Assembly (NCBI GenBank): GCA_017792425.1
Contig: CP051233.1
Location: forward strand, 1,212,402 to 1,276,401
Origin: Thalassovita sp.
GTDB taxonomy: Bacteria; Pseudomonadota; Alphaproteobacteria; Rhodobacterales; Rhodobacteraceae
Direction of reading: 5' to 3'
Length of the DNA stretch: 64,000 bases
The number at the start of each line of letters is the position of its first letter. Position 1 is the stretch's first letter. This document shows, in pieces, positions 15,375 to 23,635 of this stretch. The notes under the pieces are model-generated. The model made no database searches. It saw only the letters and a list, made by a program, of their open reading frames with translations, and was not told the origin of the DNA. Position numbers and translations under genes: made by a program.

Positions 15375-15488
15375 TTTCCGATCCTCCCGCTACAAAGTTA
15401 GCCGCAGCGGCCCGTCTGGGGCAAGCGAAGGGATTTCGCGCGGCCTGACCCTGTGTTAGAACGCAGCCCTCGCCAGCAGGAGCCTACC

Positions 15489-15683
15489 ATGACCGAGATC
15501 GAAGAAAGACTCGCCCACCTGATCCGCACGGTGGATGACCTGTCGGACATGGTTGCCGTCCAGCAAAAGACCATAGCATTGCTGGAACGCCGGGTGCAGA
15601 TGTTGCTGGAACGCGCGGCCACGCAAGAGGCGGATCAGGGCAGCTACATCTACACCGGCCCGGAAAAGCCGCCGCACTACTAG
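15489..15683 (+). CDS. slyX: SlyX family protein
   Basis: This small 64-residue protein (MTEIEERLAHLIRTVDDLSDMV...) is a single coiled coil with heptad leucines and ends in GPEKPPHY, the ending typical of SlyX. Its biochemical role is not established. The ATG at 15489 follows a good GCAGGAG; an in-frame ATG at 15453 would add residues not seen in the family. It converges on the desuccinylase-like gene with 10 bases between. Confidence 0.8.
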   Translation: MTEIEERLAHLIRTVDDLSDMVAVQQKTIALLERRVQMLLERAATQEADQGSYIYTGPEKPPHY

Positions 15684-15693
15684 GTCCGACGCC

Positions 15694-16737
15694 TCAGATG
15701 ATCTCGTCCTCGTCGAACATCGGATCGTCCTCTAGTTGCGCATTCAGGCCCACAACCGCGTTTTCCGCCTTGGTCACGGATCTGACCCGGCCCAAGTGAA
15801 ACACGGCGTCGCCCTCGTTGACGATGGGCATGACCGCGCGGCCAACGATGATTCCGTCAAACGGGGCTGTAATGTCGCGTTCTTCCTCGCCGAAGGGATC
15901 GGACACCGTGGCCATCAGGTCGCCTTCGCGCACGAGTTCGCCATCGGCCTTGTAGACCCGCAACAGGCCGCCCATCGGGGCGCGCAACCATTTGCTGGAG
16001 GGGCAATACTGTGGGGCGGCCTTGGGCTTGGAAATACCCTTCGCCGGGACCATGTTCAGGTGACGCATGATGCGCAGAATACCGGCAAGGCCAGCACGGA
16101 CAGACATTTCATCAAAGCGTAGCCCCTCGCCTGCCTCGTACAACAGGATATCTTTTGCCCGGCTCTTGGCCGCCTGTCGCAATGACCCGTCGCGCAGGCT
16201 GGACTGCATGACAATCGGGGCGCCAAAAACCTGCGCCAGCTCCATCAGCCGGTCATTGTCGGGAGCGATACGCACCTGCGGATAATTGGTCCGGTGGATC
16301 GCGGCTGAATGCAGATCTATCCCCATATCGGATTTGTCCACGATTTCCGACATGAACAGGTGCGCCAGCCGGGATGCCAGCGGCCCCGTCGCGCTTCCGG
16401 GGAACATGCGGTTCAGGTCGCGCCGGTCGGGCAGATAGCGTGAATGGCTGATGAAACCGAAGGCGTTGACGATGGGCACCGCGATCAGCGTGCCACGCAT
16501 CGTGACCAGGTTCGGCGCCTTCAGCAGGCGGCGGATGATCTCTACCCCGATCACCTCGTCGCCATGCACCCCGCCACTGACGAAAATCGTCGGCCCCGGC
16601 TGGCGCCCATGCACCACATGGGCGGACATCGTCACCGGTGTGTGGTCCGACATGACGCTGACCGGCAGGCCCACGGTGCGCCGCGATCCCGGCGCAATCC
16701 GGGTTGTGCCCAGCAGGAAATGGGGGCGGGGCTTCAT
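15694..16737 (-). CDS. Succinylglutamate desuccinylase/aspartoacylase family protein
   Basis: The 347-residue protein is a zinc amidohydrolase of the M14-like AstE/ASPA group. Zinc-binding and catalytic segments are visible: GGVHGDEVIGVEIIRRLL (His and Glu), RDLNRMFPG, and GIDLHSAA (second His). A C-terminal barrel-sandwich segment (GELVREGDLMATVSDPFGE) follows, as in this subfamily. Its start overlaps the end of rimK by ATGA, making it the last gene of mgtE-rimB-rimK. In such clusters it is sometimes called RimA. The natural substrate is not known, but hydrolysis of an acyl-amino-acid or glutamyl amide would fit. Confidence 0.85.
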   Translation of the reverse strand: MKPRPHFLLGTTRIAPGSRRTVGLPVSVMSDHTPVTMSAHVVHGRQPGPTIFVSGGVHGDEVIGVEIIRRLLKAPNLVTMRGTLIAVPIVNAFGFISHSRYLPDRRDLNRMFPGSATGPLASRLAHLFMSEIVDKSDMGIDLHSAAIHRTNYPQVRIAPDNDRLMELAQVFGAPIVMQSSLRDGSLRQAAKSRAKDILLYEAGEGLRFDEMSVRAGLAGILRIMRHLNMVPAKGISKPKAAPQYCPSSKWLRAPMGGLLRVYKADGELVREGDLMATVSDPFGEEERDITAPFDGIIVGRAVMPIVNEGDAVFHLGRVRSVTKAENAVVGLNAQLEDDPMFDEDEII

Positions 16738-17642
16738 CAGCCCTTGCCCCGCGTCTTGGTCGCGCCTGCCTTGGCGTTCTTCTCCAGATACTCGATCATC
16801 TTGCTGGCGATATCCAGGCCCGTGGCTTTCTCGATGCCCTCAAGCCCGGGTGAAGAGTTGACCTCCATGATCACCGGCCCGTGGTTCGAGCGCAGCATGT
16901 CCACCCCGCAGGCATTCAGGCCCATCGCCTTGGCCGCCCGTATTGCCGTGGCGCGCTCCTCTGCCGACAGTTTGACCACCTGCGCCGATCCACCCCGGTG
17001 CAGGTTGGAACGGAAATCGCCTTCGGCCCCGGTGCGTTTCATTGCGGCGATCACCTTGCCACCCACCACCAGCGCGCGGATATCGGTGCCGCCTGCTTCC
17101 TTGATGAACTCTTGCAGCATGATGTTCACGCCCGCGCCGCGGAACGCCTCGACCACCGATTTTGCGGACCGGTCGGTATCGGCCAGCACGACGCCGATGC
17201 CTTGGGTGCCTTCCAGCAGCTTGATCACGATCGGTGCGCCTCCGGCCAGTTTCAGAACTTCCTCGGTCTGTTTCGGATCGTGGGCGAATGTCGTGACCGG
17301 CAGGCCGACACCATCCCGTGCCAGCAACTGCATCGAGCGCAGCTTGTCCCGTGACCGGCCAATCGCCACGCTTTCGTTCAGCGGGTAGACGCCCATCATC
17401 TCGAACTGGCGCAGCACGGCGGTGCCATAGAAGGTGACAGAGGCGCCGATGCGTGGAATGACCGCGTCATACCCTGTCAGCTTTTCACCGTTGTAATAGA
17501 TTTCCGGGCGACGCGAGGCGATGTTCATGTAGCAGCGCAGCGTGTCAATGATGTCCAGTTGGTGGCCGCGCAGTTCGGCGGCCTCTTTCAGACGCCGGTG
17601 CGAATAAAGGTTCGCGTTGCGGGCAAGCATGGCGATCTTCAT
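16737..17642 (-). CDS. rimK: RimK family alpha-L-glutamate ligase
   Basis: The 301-residue ATP-grasp ligase adds glutamate residues to a carboxyl group; in E. coli the target is the C-terminus of ribosomal protein S6. Seen are the N-terminal fold start (MKIAMLARNANLYSHRRLKEAA), nucleotide-binding GGAPIVIKLLEGTQGIGV, and metal-binding GVDMLRSNHGPVIMEVNSSPGLEGIE. Length matches RimK. It overlaps rimB upstream and the desuccinylase downstream by ATGA each. The target in this organism could be S6 or another protein. Confidence 0.9.
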   Translation of the reverse strand: MKIAMLARNANLYSHRRLKEAAELRGHQLDIIDTLRCYMNIASRRPEIYYNGEKLTGYDAVIPRIGASVTFYGTAVLRQFEMMGVYPLNESVAIGRSRDKLRSMQLLARDGVGLPVTTFAHDPKQTEEVLKLAGGAPIVIKLLEGTQGIGVVLADTDRSAKSVVEAFRGAGVNIMLQEFIKEAGGTDIRALVVGGKVIAAMKRTGAEGDFRSNLHRGGSAQVVKLSAEERATAIRAAKAMGLNACGVDMLRSNHGPVIMEVNSSPGLEGIEKATGLDIASKMIEYLEKNAKAGATKTRGKG

Positions 17643-18133
17643 TTTGGGGTCTTTCCTTTTGGGCTAAGGGGGCGTTGGGTCATCAGGTAGGCGCGCCGCG
17701 TATGCACCGCAATGGCGTGGTTCTTCAGCGCTGCCCGTCCGACAATCATCGGGAATGTCATGTTCATCCGGTCGGTCAAAGACAAGTCGATTTCCCAGGC
17801 TCTTGCCCCGAAACGGGCCTTGGTGCGGATGACAAAGCGGTCTTCGGGGATACCGCTGGTGTTCTTGATGGCGCGCTCGCTGTGCACGGGGGCCTCCAGT
17901 TCCACCTCGTCGCGGCCATCGCCGATCAGTGTGCGGAACCGGACCCATCGCTGGCCATTTCGCCGGAAAGGCACGATCCCGGTTGCATGCAAGGCAGAGG
18001 TCCGCGCACCGGTGTCGATCTTGGCCTTGATCTGGCTCAAGTTCAGGTCCGGCAAGTCGATGCTTTCCATCCAGCCTATCACAGTCAAGGGCCGGTCTGC
18101 CTTGCCGGGGTTCGCTACGGTTTGTGTTTCCAT
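17639..18133 (-). CDS. rimB: RimB-type small protease (retropepsin-like, annotated as ATP-dependent zinc protease)
   Basis: The 164-residue protein has the aspartic-protease-like motif KIDTGARTSALHA near residue 40 and a second conserved segment RMNMTFPMIVGRAAL. In pseudomonads RimB works with RimK to control S6 glutamation. I place the start at 18133, where the ATG overlaps the mgtE stop by ATGA; the reading frame is open further upstream but that would run inside mgtE. It is coupled to rimK downstream by another ATGA overlap. Confidence 0.87.
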   Translation of the reverse strand: METQTVANPGKADRPLTVIGWMESIDLPDLNLSQIKAKIDTGARTSALHATGIVPFRRNGQRWVRFRTLIGDGRDEVELEAPVHSERAIKNTSGIPEDRFVIRTKARFGARAWEIDLSLTDRMNMTFPMIVGRAALKNHAIAVHTRRAYLMTQRPLSPKGKTPK

Positions 18134-19506
18134 CACGTCAACCACGGCATCATCAGTGTCGCGAAACTGAGCACGAAAAAGAACCCGGCCATGTCGGTGA
18201 TCGTGGTCAGCAGGGGGCCACTGGCGGCGGCGGGGTCTTGGCCCACGCGTTTCAGCAGCAACGGCACCACGCCCCCGATCGACACGGCCAGCATCGTGTT
18301 CAGCGCCAGTGCCAGTCCGATCACCAGCCCCAGCGCCGGGTTGCCTTTCCACGCCCAGGCGACGATCCCGATCAGGATGCCAAGCGCGATTCCGTTGATG
18401 ACCCCGACCGAGATTTCCTTGACCCATACCCGGACCGCATCCATCGGGCGCACCAGGCCCAGGCTGAGTTCACGCATCGTTACGCCCACCGCCTGGTTGC
18501 CGGAACAGCCGCTCATGTCAGACACCATCGGCAGGAAAACCGCCAGAGCGATTACCGCAGCCAGGGTTTCCTCATAGGCGGAAATCACGCTGGCCGCGAT
18601 GATGTTCAGCACGATATTAGCCGATAGCCACGCCAGGCGACGACGCGACCTAAGCCACAGGGGCATGGACCGCAGTTCATCCCCGACGACACCCTGACGT
18701 TTCAGGCTTTCGGTTTCGCTGCGTTCAAGCACAGCATCCGCCACGGCAGAGCGTGATACCACCCCAACCAAAACGCCCGCCGCGTCAACCACCGGCACCC
18801 CTAGGAACGGGTGTTCGGCAAAGATGTCCTCCAGTTCCACCAGCGAGGTTTCGACATTGACCGCCAGCGGTTCCATCATGATCGTCGTCAGCAGCGCACT
18901 ACGCTTGGCTGTCAACAGACCGCGCAGCGATACAACCCCTACCGGGTGGCCATCCTCGTTCGTCACATAAGGGTGCTGGCCACGGTAGCGTTCGAATTCC
19001 TCGTCGTCAGAGGCCAATTCACGCAACACCTTGCCGACCGTGGCAGTGTCCGGGAAGGCGAACACCTCTGACATCATCAGGCCGCCAGCGGATTCGTCGT
19101 CGTAGGTCGCCAGACGCCGGACGTCTGCCGCGTCTTCCTCATCCATCTCGGACAGGATCGCCTCGGCGTCCTCTTCGTCCATCTCGCCAATCACGTCGGC
19201 CTTGATGTCCGAATCCAGCTCTTCCAGAATTTCTGCCGCGCGATCCGGCTCCAGCCGTTCCACCATGTCGACGGCGACTTCGTTCGGCGCTTCTTCGATC
19301 AGTTCGGCGGCCAGTTCAGCCGGAACCAGTTCCAGAACCTTGTTGCGGTCGTCCGGCGACAGCGCCAGCACTTCGCGCAGCGCGTCGCTGTAGGACAGCG
19401 GGTCCAGCAGCCCGGCCAGCCTGTCCGCGTCACTTTCTGCAACAGCGGTCCGAATCTGGACCGAGATGCTTTCTTCTACCGGTTCGATGGAGTCTGTCTG
19501 TGTCAT
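18133..19506 (-). CDS. mgtE: Magnesium transporter MgtE
   Basis: The 457-residue protein has the full MgtE layout: an acidic N domain (about 1-140, EEAPNEVAVDMVERLEPDRAAEILEEL), two CBS domains (about 140-265, including VGVVSLRGLL and VGVPVVDAAGVLVGVVSR) and a five-helix channel domain with the conserved LPMVSDMSGCSGNQAVGV filter region. It imports Mg2+ and is gated by Mg2+ bound at the N and CBS domains. It leads the four-gene overlapping operon with rimB, rimK and the desuccinylase. A second, distinct mgtE lies at 29.0 kb. Confidence 0.93.
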   Translation of the reverse strand: MTQTDSIEPVEESISVQIRTAVAESDADRLAGLLDPLSYSDALREVLALSPDDRNKVLELVPAELAAELIEEAPNEVAVDMVERLEPDRAAEILEELDSDIKADVIGEMDEEDAEAILSEMDEEDAADVRRLATYDDESAGGLMMSEVFAFPDTATVGKVLRELASDDEEFERYRGQHPYVTNEDGHPVGVVSLRGLLTAKRSALLTTIMMEPLAVNVETSLVELEDIFAEHPFLGVPVVDAAGVLVGVVSRSAVADAVLERSETESLKRQGVVGDELRSMPLWLRSRRRLAWLSANIVLNIIAASVISAYEETLAAVIALAVFLPMVSDMSGCSGNQAVGVTMRELSLGLVRPMDAVRVWVKEISVGVINGIALGILIGIVAWAWKGNPALGLVIGLALALNTMLAVSIGGVVPLLLKRVGQDPAAASGPLLTTITDMAGFFFVLSFATLMMPWLT

Positions 19507-19590
19507 GGCTCTGTGAATTGTTGGTTGTCGGGGCAGTATATAGGTGATATTTTTTTGTCTATAGATAAAACATCATCACGTGATCATAGC

Positions 19591-19863
19591 ATGGACCATG
19601 ACAAAACCGCCACGATCCTGGCGCGGCTCTATAATCAGGAATTCGGTGGGAAGCCATCGGGCAGATACCGGATCGCGGACAAGATCCTGCGCGAAATCAC
19701 GGGGCGGCGCAGGTTGTATGCAGAAGACATACAGGCCTTGTCCCGCGCACTGTTTGAAAAGGGCTGCATCCTCATCGACATGGAAACCTTCTTTGTCGTG
19801 ATGAGCGCGAAATCTTTCGTCAATTACAGACGGGTGGCCAAGGAAACGCTGAGCGACAAATGA
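19591..19863 (+). CDS. Small protein of unknown function
   Basis: A 90-residue protein (MDHDKTATILARLYNQEFGGK...) that I do not recognise. It is rich in charged residues with a helix-rich pattern and has no signal peptide or membrane segment. The phrase SGRYRIADKILREITGRRRLYAEDIQALSRALFEKG looks like a small DNA- or protein-binding fold. The start is uncertain: ATG at 19591 lacks a clear ribosome binding site, and an in-frame ATG at 19513 would add 26 residues. It diverges from mgtE, with an AT-rich gap containing a run of T. Confidence 0.55.
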   Translation: MDHDKTATILARLYNQEFGGKPSGRYRIADKILREITGRRRLYAEDIQALSRALFEKGCILIDMETFFVVMSAKSFVNYRRVAKETLSDK

Positions 19864-19883
19864 CCGCCGCCGGGTAATGGGTG

Positions 19884-21347
19884 TCAGCCCAGGGAAATGT
19901 CCTCCAATAGACTGTCCATCAGGGTAACGCCCCGCAGGGTCAGTGAATTATCGCTGTCGAAGGCAATGACAACATCCAACCCGACCTGGGAAGCCAGCGC
20001 TTGCAGGTGTGTCAGGTCCAGTGGACCATTCCACAGTTCTGGCGCAAACTGCAGCGCGTCCATTCCGGGGGTATAGTCGGTGATGATGTCATGCCCGATC
20101 CTGTCGGCAAAGACAAAGCAATCCGCCCCGTCCCGCCCGGACATGGTATCGTCGCCTGCGCCGACGTACAGCGTATCATCGCCGTCGCCCGCTACGACAT
20201 AGTCGTCGCCGGATGCTTGCGTGTCATCGTACCAGATGTCGTCGCCTTTCCCCAGAAAGGCGCGGTCGCTGCCCTTGCCGCCGATGACCGTGTCGTTTCC
20301 ACCACCGGCCACAAGCCTGTCATTGCTGTTGCCGCCGTCCAGCAGGTCGTTGCCGGCACCTCCGAACAGCAGGTCGCGACCGCGGCCCCCGGACAGCACA
20401 TCGTTGCCCTCGTTGCCATGCAGTTCATCGCGACGGCCCTCGCCGATCAGCGTATCGTTCAGGTCGCCGCCCAGCAGTGTGTCCTTTCCTGCCGTTCCGG
20501 CGAGCGTGATCCCCGTCATCGGGTCCGCCACGAAATATTCGTTCGCCACGTATTCGCGCTGCACCCATTCCAGGTAGGGTTCCAGAATACTGCCGTCCTC
20601 TCCCAGTACGTGGGGGTCATATCCTGCATAGGCTTCGAATGCGGCCAAGACTTCTGCGTATTGCTCTGGGGTCAGGTTTTCCTCAAGTCCCCAGCTGGCA
20701 TAGCCGACATAACTGGTGACGGTGACATCGGCCAGATACCCGGACAGCGCGGCGATGGCGAACAGGGCGGTGTGGATATGGTCCGAATGCTCGATCCCGG
20801 CCAGCTCTGAATCGTGGTCCTGCAGGTGCACTTGTTCCGGTTCGTGCAGGGTCATCAGCGCGCCCAGCAGAGAAACCAGTTGATCTGCGGAATAGCTGGC
20901 CGATCCATCAACGGCGGTCACGGATTCAATGGCGCCGTCCCAAAGTAATTGCAGGCTCTCAAAGCCGTATGTATCAGTACCGGTTCCGGTGCTGAACCCA
21001 TCTGGCAGGCGCAGAAAATACAGGCGGATTTCCGGGCGGCTTGCCAAGTAGGAACTGGCCACGGAAAAGCTTTGTCCCTCAATATCCAGCGTCACGACCT
21101 CGTCCACCCAGTCGTCTGTACCCGCCATCAGCGCAAAGGCCGCTTTCTTGCCCGCCTCGCGACCGGTCCAATAGTCGGCGTTTTCGCCCGCGTCACCGGC
21201 CGTCAGATCAATCGCCACCACAGGTACACCACTGTCCATGCGGCTCTGAAGGGTCGGGTTCATGAACAGCAGGTTGTCATCCTGATGGGCTGCGATGAAC
21301 ATGCTGCCGCCGCTGACTGGCGTCTGAGGGTCAACCGAAACAGGCAT
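19884..21347 (-). CDS. PIG-L family deacetylase fused to RTX calcium-binding repeats
   Basis: The 487-residue protein begins with a PIG-L/LmbE fold: the zinc motif AAHQDDNLLF (His21, Asp23, Asp24) and a later HSDHIH near residue 190. Residues about 290-420 hold roughly ten glycine-aspartate nonapeptide repeats (GGxGNDxLxG type), which bind calcium outside the cell. There is no N-terminal signal peptide; RTX proteins use a C-terminal signal and type I secretion, and no exporter is in the window. PIG-L enzymes remove acetyl from N-acetylglucosamine-type sugars, so a secreted deacetylase acting on a polysaccharide or glycan is the likely role. GAAAGGA precedes the ATG. Confidence 0.82.
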   Translation of the reverse strand: MPVSVDPQTPVSGGSMFIAAHQDDNLLFMNPTLQSRMDSGVPVVAIDLTAGDAGENADYWTGREAGKKAAFALMAGTDDWVDEVVTLDIEGQSFSVASSYLASRPEIRLYFLRLPDGFSTGTGTDTYGFESLQLLWDGAIESVTAVDGSASYSADQLVSLLGALMTLHEPEQVHLQDHDSELAGIEHSDHIHTALFAIAALSGYLADVTVTSYVGYASWGLEENLTPEQYAEVLAAFEAYAGYDPHVLGEDGSILEPYLEWVQREYVANEYFVADPMTGITLAGTAGKDTLLGGDLNDTLIGEGRRDELHGNEGNDVLSGGRGRDLLFGGAGNDLLDGGNSNDRLVAGGGNDTVIGGKGSDRAFLGKGDDIWYDDTQASGDDYVVAGDGDDTLYVGAGDDTMSGRDGADCFVFADRIGHDIITDYTPGMDALQFAPELWNGPLDLTHLQALASQVGLDVVIAFDSDNSLTLRGVTLMDSLLEDISLG

Positions 21348-21536
21348 TCGCCTCGTCCTTTCTTAAATCCGCATCTGACGGTTCGGGCGGCGTAATTGGG
21401 CCCGCCAGAGGTGTTTAGGCTAAAATCAATTGTGCGCAGCTTATCACAGCGAGGCGAAAATTCGGCTGCGGGAATTGTGAAAATTGGTGCATACCGCCTG
21501 TTCGTGCACAGTTCAGCCTATTCCGGTAGCACAAAA

Positions 21537-21565
21537 AAGCCCCGCCAGATGGTCTGGCGGGGCTT
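21537..21565 (-). terminator. Rho-independent terminator after the BI-1 gene
   Basis: On the minus strand AAGCCCCGCCAGA and its complement form a perfect 13-bp stem with a 3-base loop (21550-21552), followed by TTTTTTGT. It lies 23 bases beyond the stop of the BI-1 family gene and is a textbook terminator. Confidence 0.85.
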
Positions 21566-21587
21566 GGAATGTCGGCGCTGAAGGGGC

Positions 21588-22325
21588 TTATTCGCGATTG
21601 CCAAGCAGTTGCAGCAGGAACATGAACATGTTGATGAAGTCCAGATACAGGTTCAGCGCGCCCATGATTGCGGCCTTACCCAGCCATTCGCTGTCACCGC
21701 TATGGGCATGTGCCAGGTAGGTGTTCTTGATGCTTTGGGTGTCATAGGCCGTCAGACCCGCGAAGATCAGCACGCCCAGCACCGAGATCGCAAAATGGAT
21801 CGCCGGAGAGCCAAGGAAGATGTTGATGATCGAGGCGACCAGGATGCCGATCACGCCCATGATCAGGAATGACCCCATGCCGGTCAGGTCTTTCTTGGTG
21901 GTGTAACCCACCAGCGACAGGCCCGCGAAGGCAATCGAGGTCACCAGGAACACCTGTGCGATCGAAAAGCCGGTGAACGCCACGAAGATCCAGCTCAGCG
22001 ACAGGCCCATCACCGCCGCGAAGGCGAAAAAGAACAGCTGCGCCCCGGCGGCGGACAGCCGGTTGATAGCCGCGCCAAAGGCGAAAACCATGATCAGGGG
22101 GGCGAACATGACAATCCAGCCCAGGATGTTGGGTTGCAGCGTCATCGGGTCGCGCAAAACACCCAGCAGGGCAGGGACGGTTCCCACGGCCCATGCCACG
22201 GCAAAGGTCAGCAGCATGCCGATCGACATGGTGCCATACACCTTGTTCATGTGGGCGCGCAGGCCCGCGTCAATCTGGGCGGTGCGGGTGCCGGCAGCCG
22301 TCCGGATCGTGTTGTAGTCAGCCAT
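21588..22325 (-). CDS. Bax inhibitor-1/YccA family membrane protein
   Basis: The 245-residue protein has seven hydrophobic segments and the BI-1 signature near the C-terminus (GLTAYDTQSIKNTYL and LNLYLDFINMFMFLLQLLG). The family includes calcium-leak channels and YccA, which modulates the FtsH protease. Which role applies here is unknown. A strong GGAGG lies upstream of the ATG and a terminator follows, so it is monocistronic. Confidence 0.9.
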   Translation of the reverse strand: MADYNTIRTAAGTRTAQIDAGLRAHMNKVYGTMSIGMLLTFAVAWAVGTVPALLGVLRDPMTLQPNILGWIVMFAPLIMVFAFGAAINRLSAAGAQLFFFAFAAVMGLSLSWIFVAFTGFSIAQVFLVTSIAFAGLSLVGYTTKKDLTGMGSFLIMGVIGILVASIINIFLGSPAIHFAISVLGVLIFAGLTAYDTQSIKNTYLAHAHSGDSEWLGKAAIMGALNLYLDFINMFMFLLQLLGNRE

Positions 22326-22439
22326 CTAAGCCTCCGTTGGTGATCATTTTTCCCATTCTGCGGGAATTGCACCAAATATCGGGCAGGTGAGACCCGTTTT
22401 CAAGGCCCCCGGCGCGAAATCCTGCGGCTGCGGCGCAGG

Positions 22440-22658
22440 TCACAGCATCCAGTTGTCCGGCGCATCCCACAGGGGGCGGCGCGCTTCGCGCAGCGCCTCG
22501 GCGCGGGTCAGTCCGATGTCGGCCAGCGCCGCGTCATCCAGTTGCGCCAGACGCGCGCGCTGGCGGCGCAATCCGATGGCTGCGGCCAGTAGTGCAAACA
22601 CCGAAGGACGGCGGCGGGACTCGGTGGCCAAACGGACAGAGCTATGTGCAGAGATCAT
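22440..22658 (-). CDS. DUF1127 family small protein
   Basis: The 72-residue basic protein ends with the DUF1127 core (RRQRARLAQLDDAALADIGLTRAEALREARRPLWDAP). Small DUF1127 proteins in Alphaproteobacteria have been linked to phosphate and RNA metabolism, but function is not settled. AAAGGA precedes the ATG. It diverges from a LysR regulator 123 bases away, which suggests direct control. Confidence 0.82.
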   Translation of the reverse strand: MISAHSSVRLATESRRRPSVFALLAAAIGLRRQRARLAQLDDAALADIGLTRAEALREARRPLWDAPDNWML

Positions 22659-22781
22659 ATCAGCTTTCCTTTTCTGTGATGAGTCGTGTGAAATTCATCA
22701 TTTCTGTTGATATACATGCGCCTCTATGGTTCATATTGGAAATGAATGTTTTTGGAATGAAGCATCAATAATGGTGATGAA

Positions 22782-23633
22782 ATGCGAAATCTGGACGTAA
22801 CGACGTTACGCTCTTTCGTGGCAGTGGCTGATCTGGGTGGGGTGACGCGGGCGGCTGGCGTGCTGAATCTGACGCAATCGGCCGTATCCATGCAGTTGAA
22901 AAGGCTGGAGGATCTGCTGGGGGTGATGCTGATGGACCGTTCGAACCGCGCCATCGGCCTGACTGCCGCCGGGGAACAGTTGCTCAGCTACGCCCGACGC
23001 ATGGTTGACCTGAACGACGAAGTGCTGGCCCGCCTGACCGACCAGGTGTTCGAGGGCGAAATCGTGCTGGGGGTGCCGCATGACATCGTCTATCCGGCGG
23101 TCCCGCAAGTGCTGCAACGGTTCAACGCGCAGTTTCCCCGTATGAAGGTGCAGTTGGTCACCTCTTTCACGCGCGAACTGAAGGCGCAGTTCAAGCGCGG
23201 CGAATGTGATGTGATCCTGACCACGGAAACCGGCCTGGATGCTGGCGGGGAAACCCTTGCCACCAAACCCTTGAAATGGATCGGCGCGCCGGGTGGGACC
23301 GCGTGGAAACAGCGCCCTCTCAGGCTGGCCTTTGGGCGGTTCTGCATCTTCCGCACCGGTGCCATCGCCGCACTGGATGACGCGGGGATAGACTGGGAAA
23401 TCGCGGTGGAAACCGAATCCGACCGTACGATCGAGGCGACGGTCGCCGCCGATTTGGCCATTCATACGATGATCGAGGGGACAGAACCACCGCATCTGGA
23501 ACCGATTGACCACGGTGGCAGCCTGCCGGACCTGACGGTTCAGCAAATCAACATGTATATCTCGGACAAGGGCCGCAAAGAAGTGATGCGCCACCTTGGC
23601 GATCAACTGCGGCAGGCGTTCCGCATGATGTAG
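22782..23633 (+). CDS. LysR family transcriptional regulator
   Basis: The 283-residue protein has a LysR winged helix at residues 4-62 (LRSFVAVADLGGVTRAAGVLNLTQSAVSMQLKRLEDLLG) and a periplasmic-binding-like effector domain after it. Its inducer is unknown. It is divergent from the DUF1127 gene, the usual arrangement of a LysR regulator and its target, and converges on the quinone oxidoreductase with 2 bases between. Confidence 0.88.
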   Translation: MRNLDVTTLRSFVAVADLGGVTRAAGVLNLTQSAVSMQLKRLEDLLGVMLMDRSNRAIGLTAAGEQLLSYARRMVDLNDEVLARLTDQVFEGEIVLGVPHDIVYPAVPQVLQRFNAQFPRMKVQLVTSFTRELKAQFKRGECDVILTTETGLDAGGETLATKPLKWIGAPGGTAWKQRPLRLAFGRFCIFRTGAIAALDDAGIDWEIAVETESDRTIEATVAADLAIHTMIEGTEPPHLEPIDHGGSLPDLTVQQINMYISDKGRKEVMRHLGDQLRQAFRMM

Positions 23634-23635
23634 CC

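Noticed and set aside
20160..20470. DNA tandem repeat or CRISPR-like array
   Set aside because: The periodicity comes from RTX nonapeptide codons in the PIG-L fusion; units vary in DNA sequence and there are no spacers. No CRISPR array was seen anywhere in the window.
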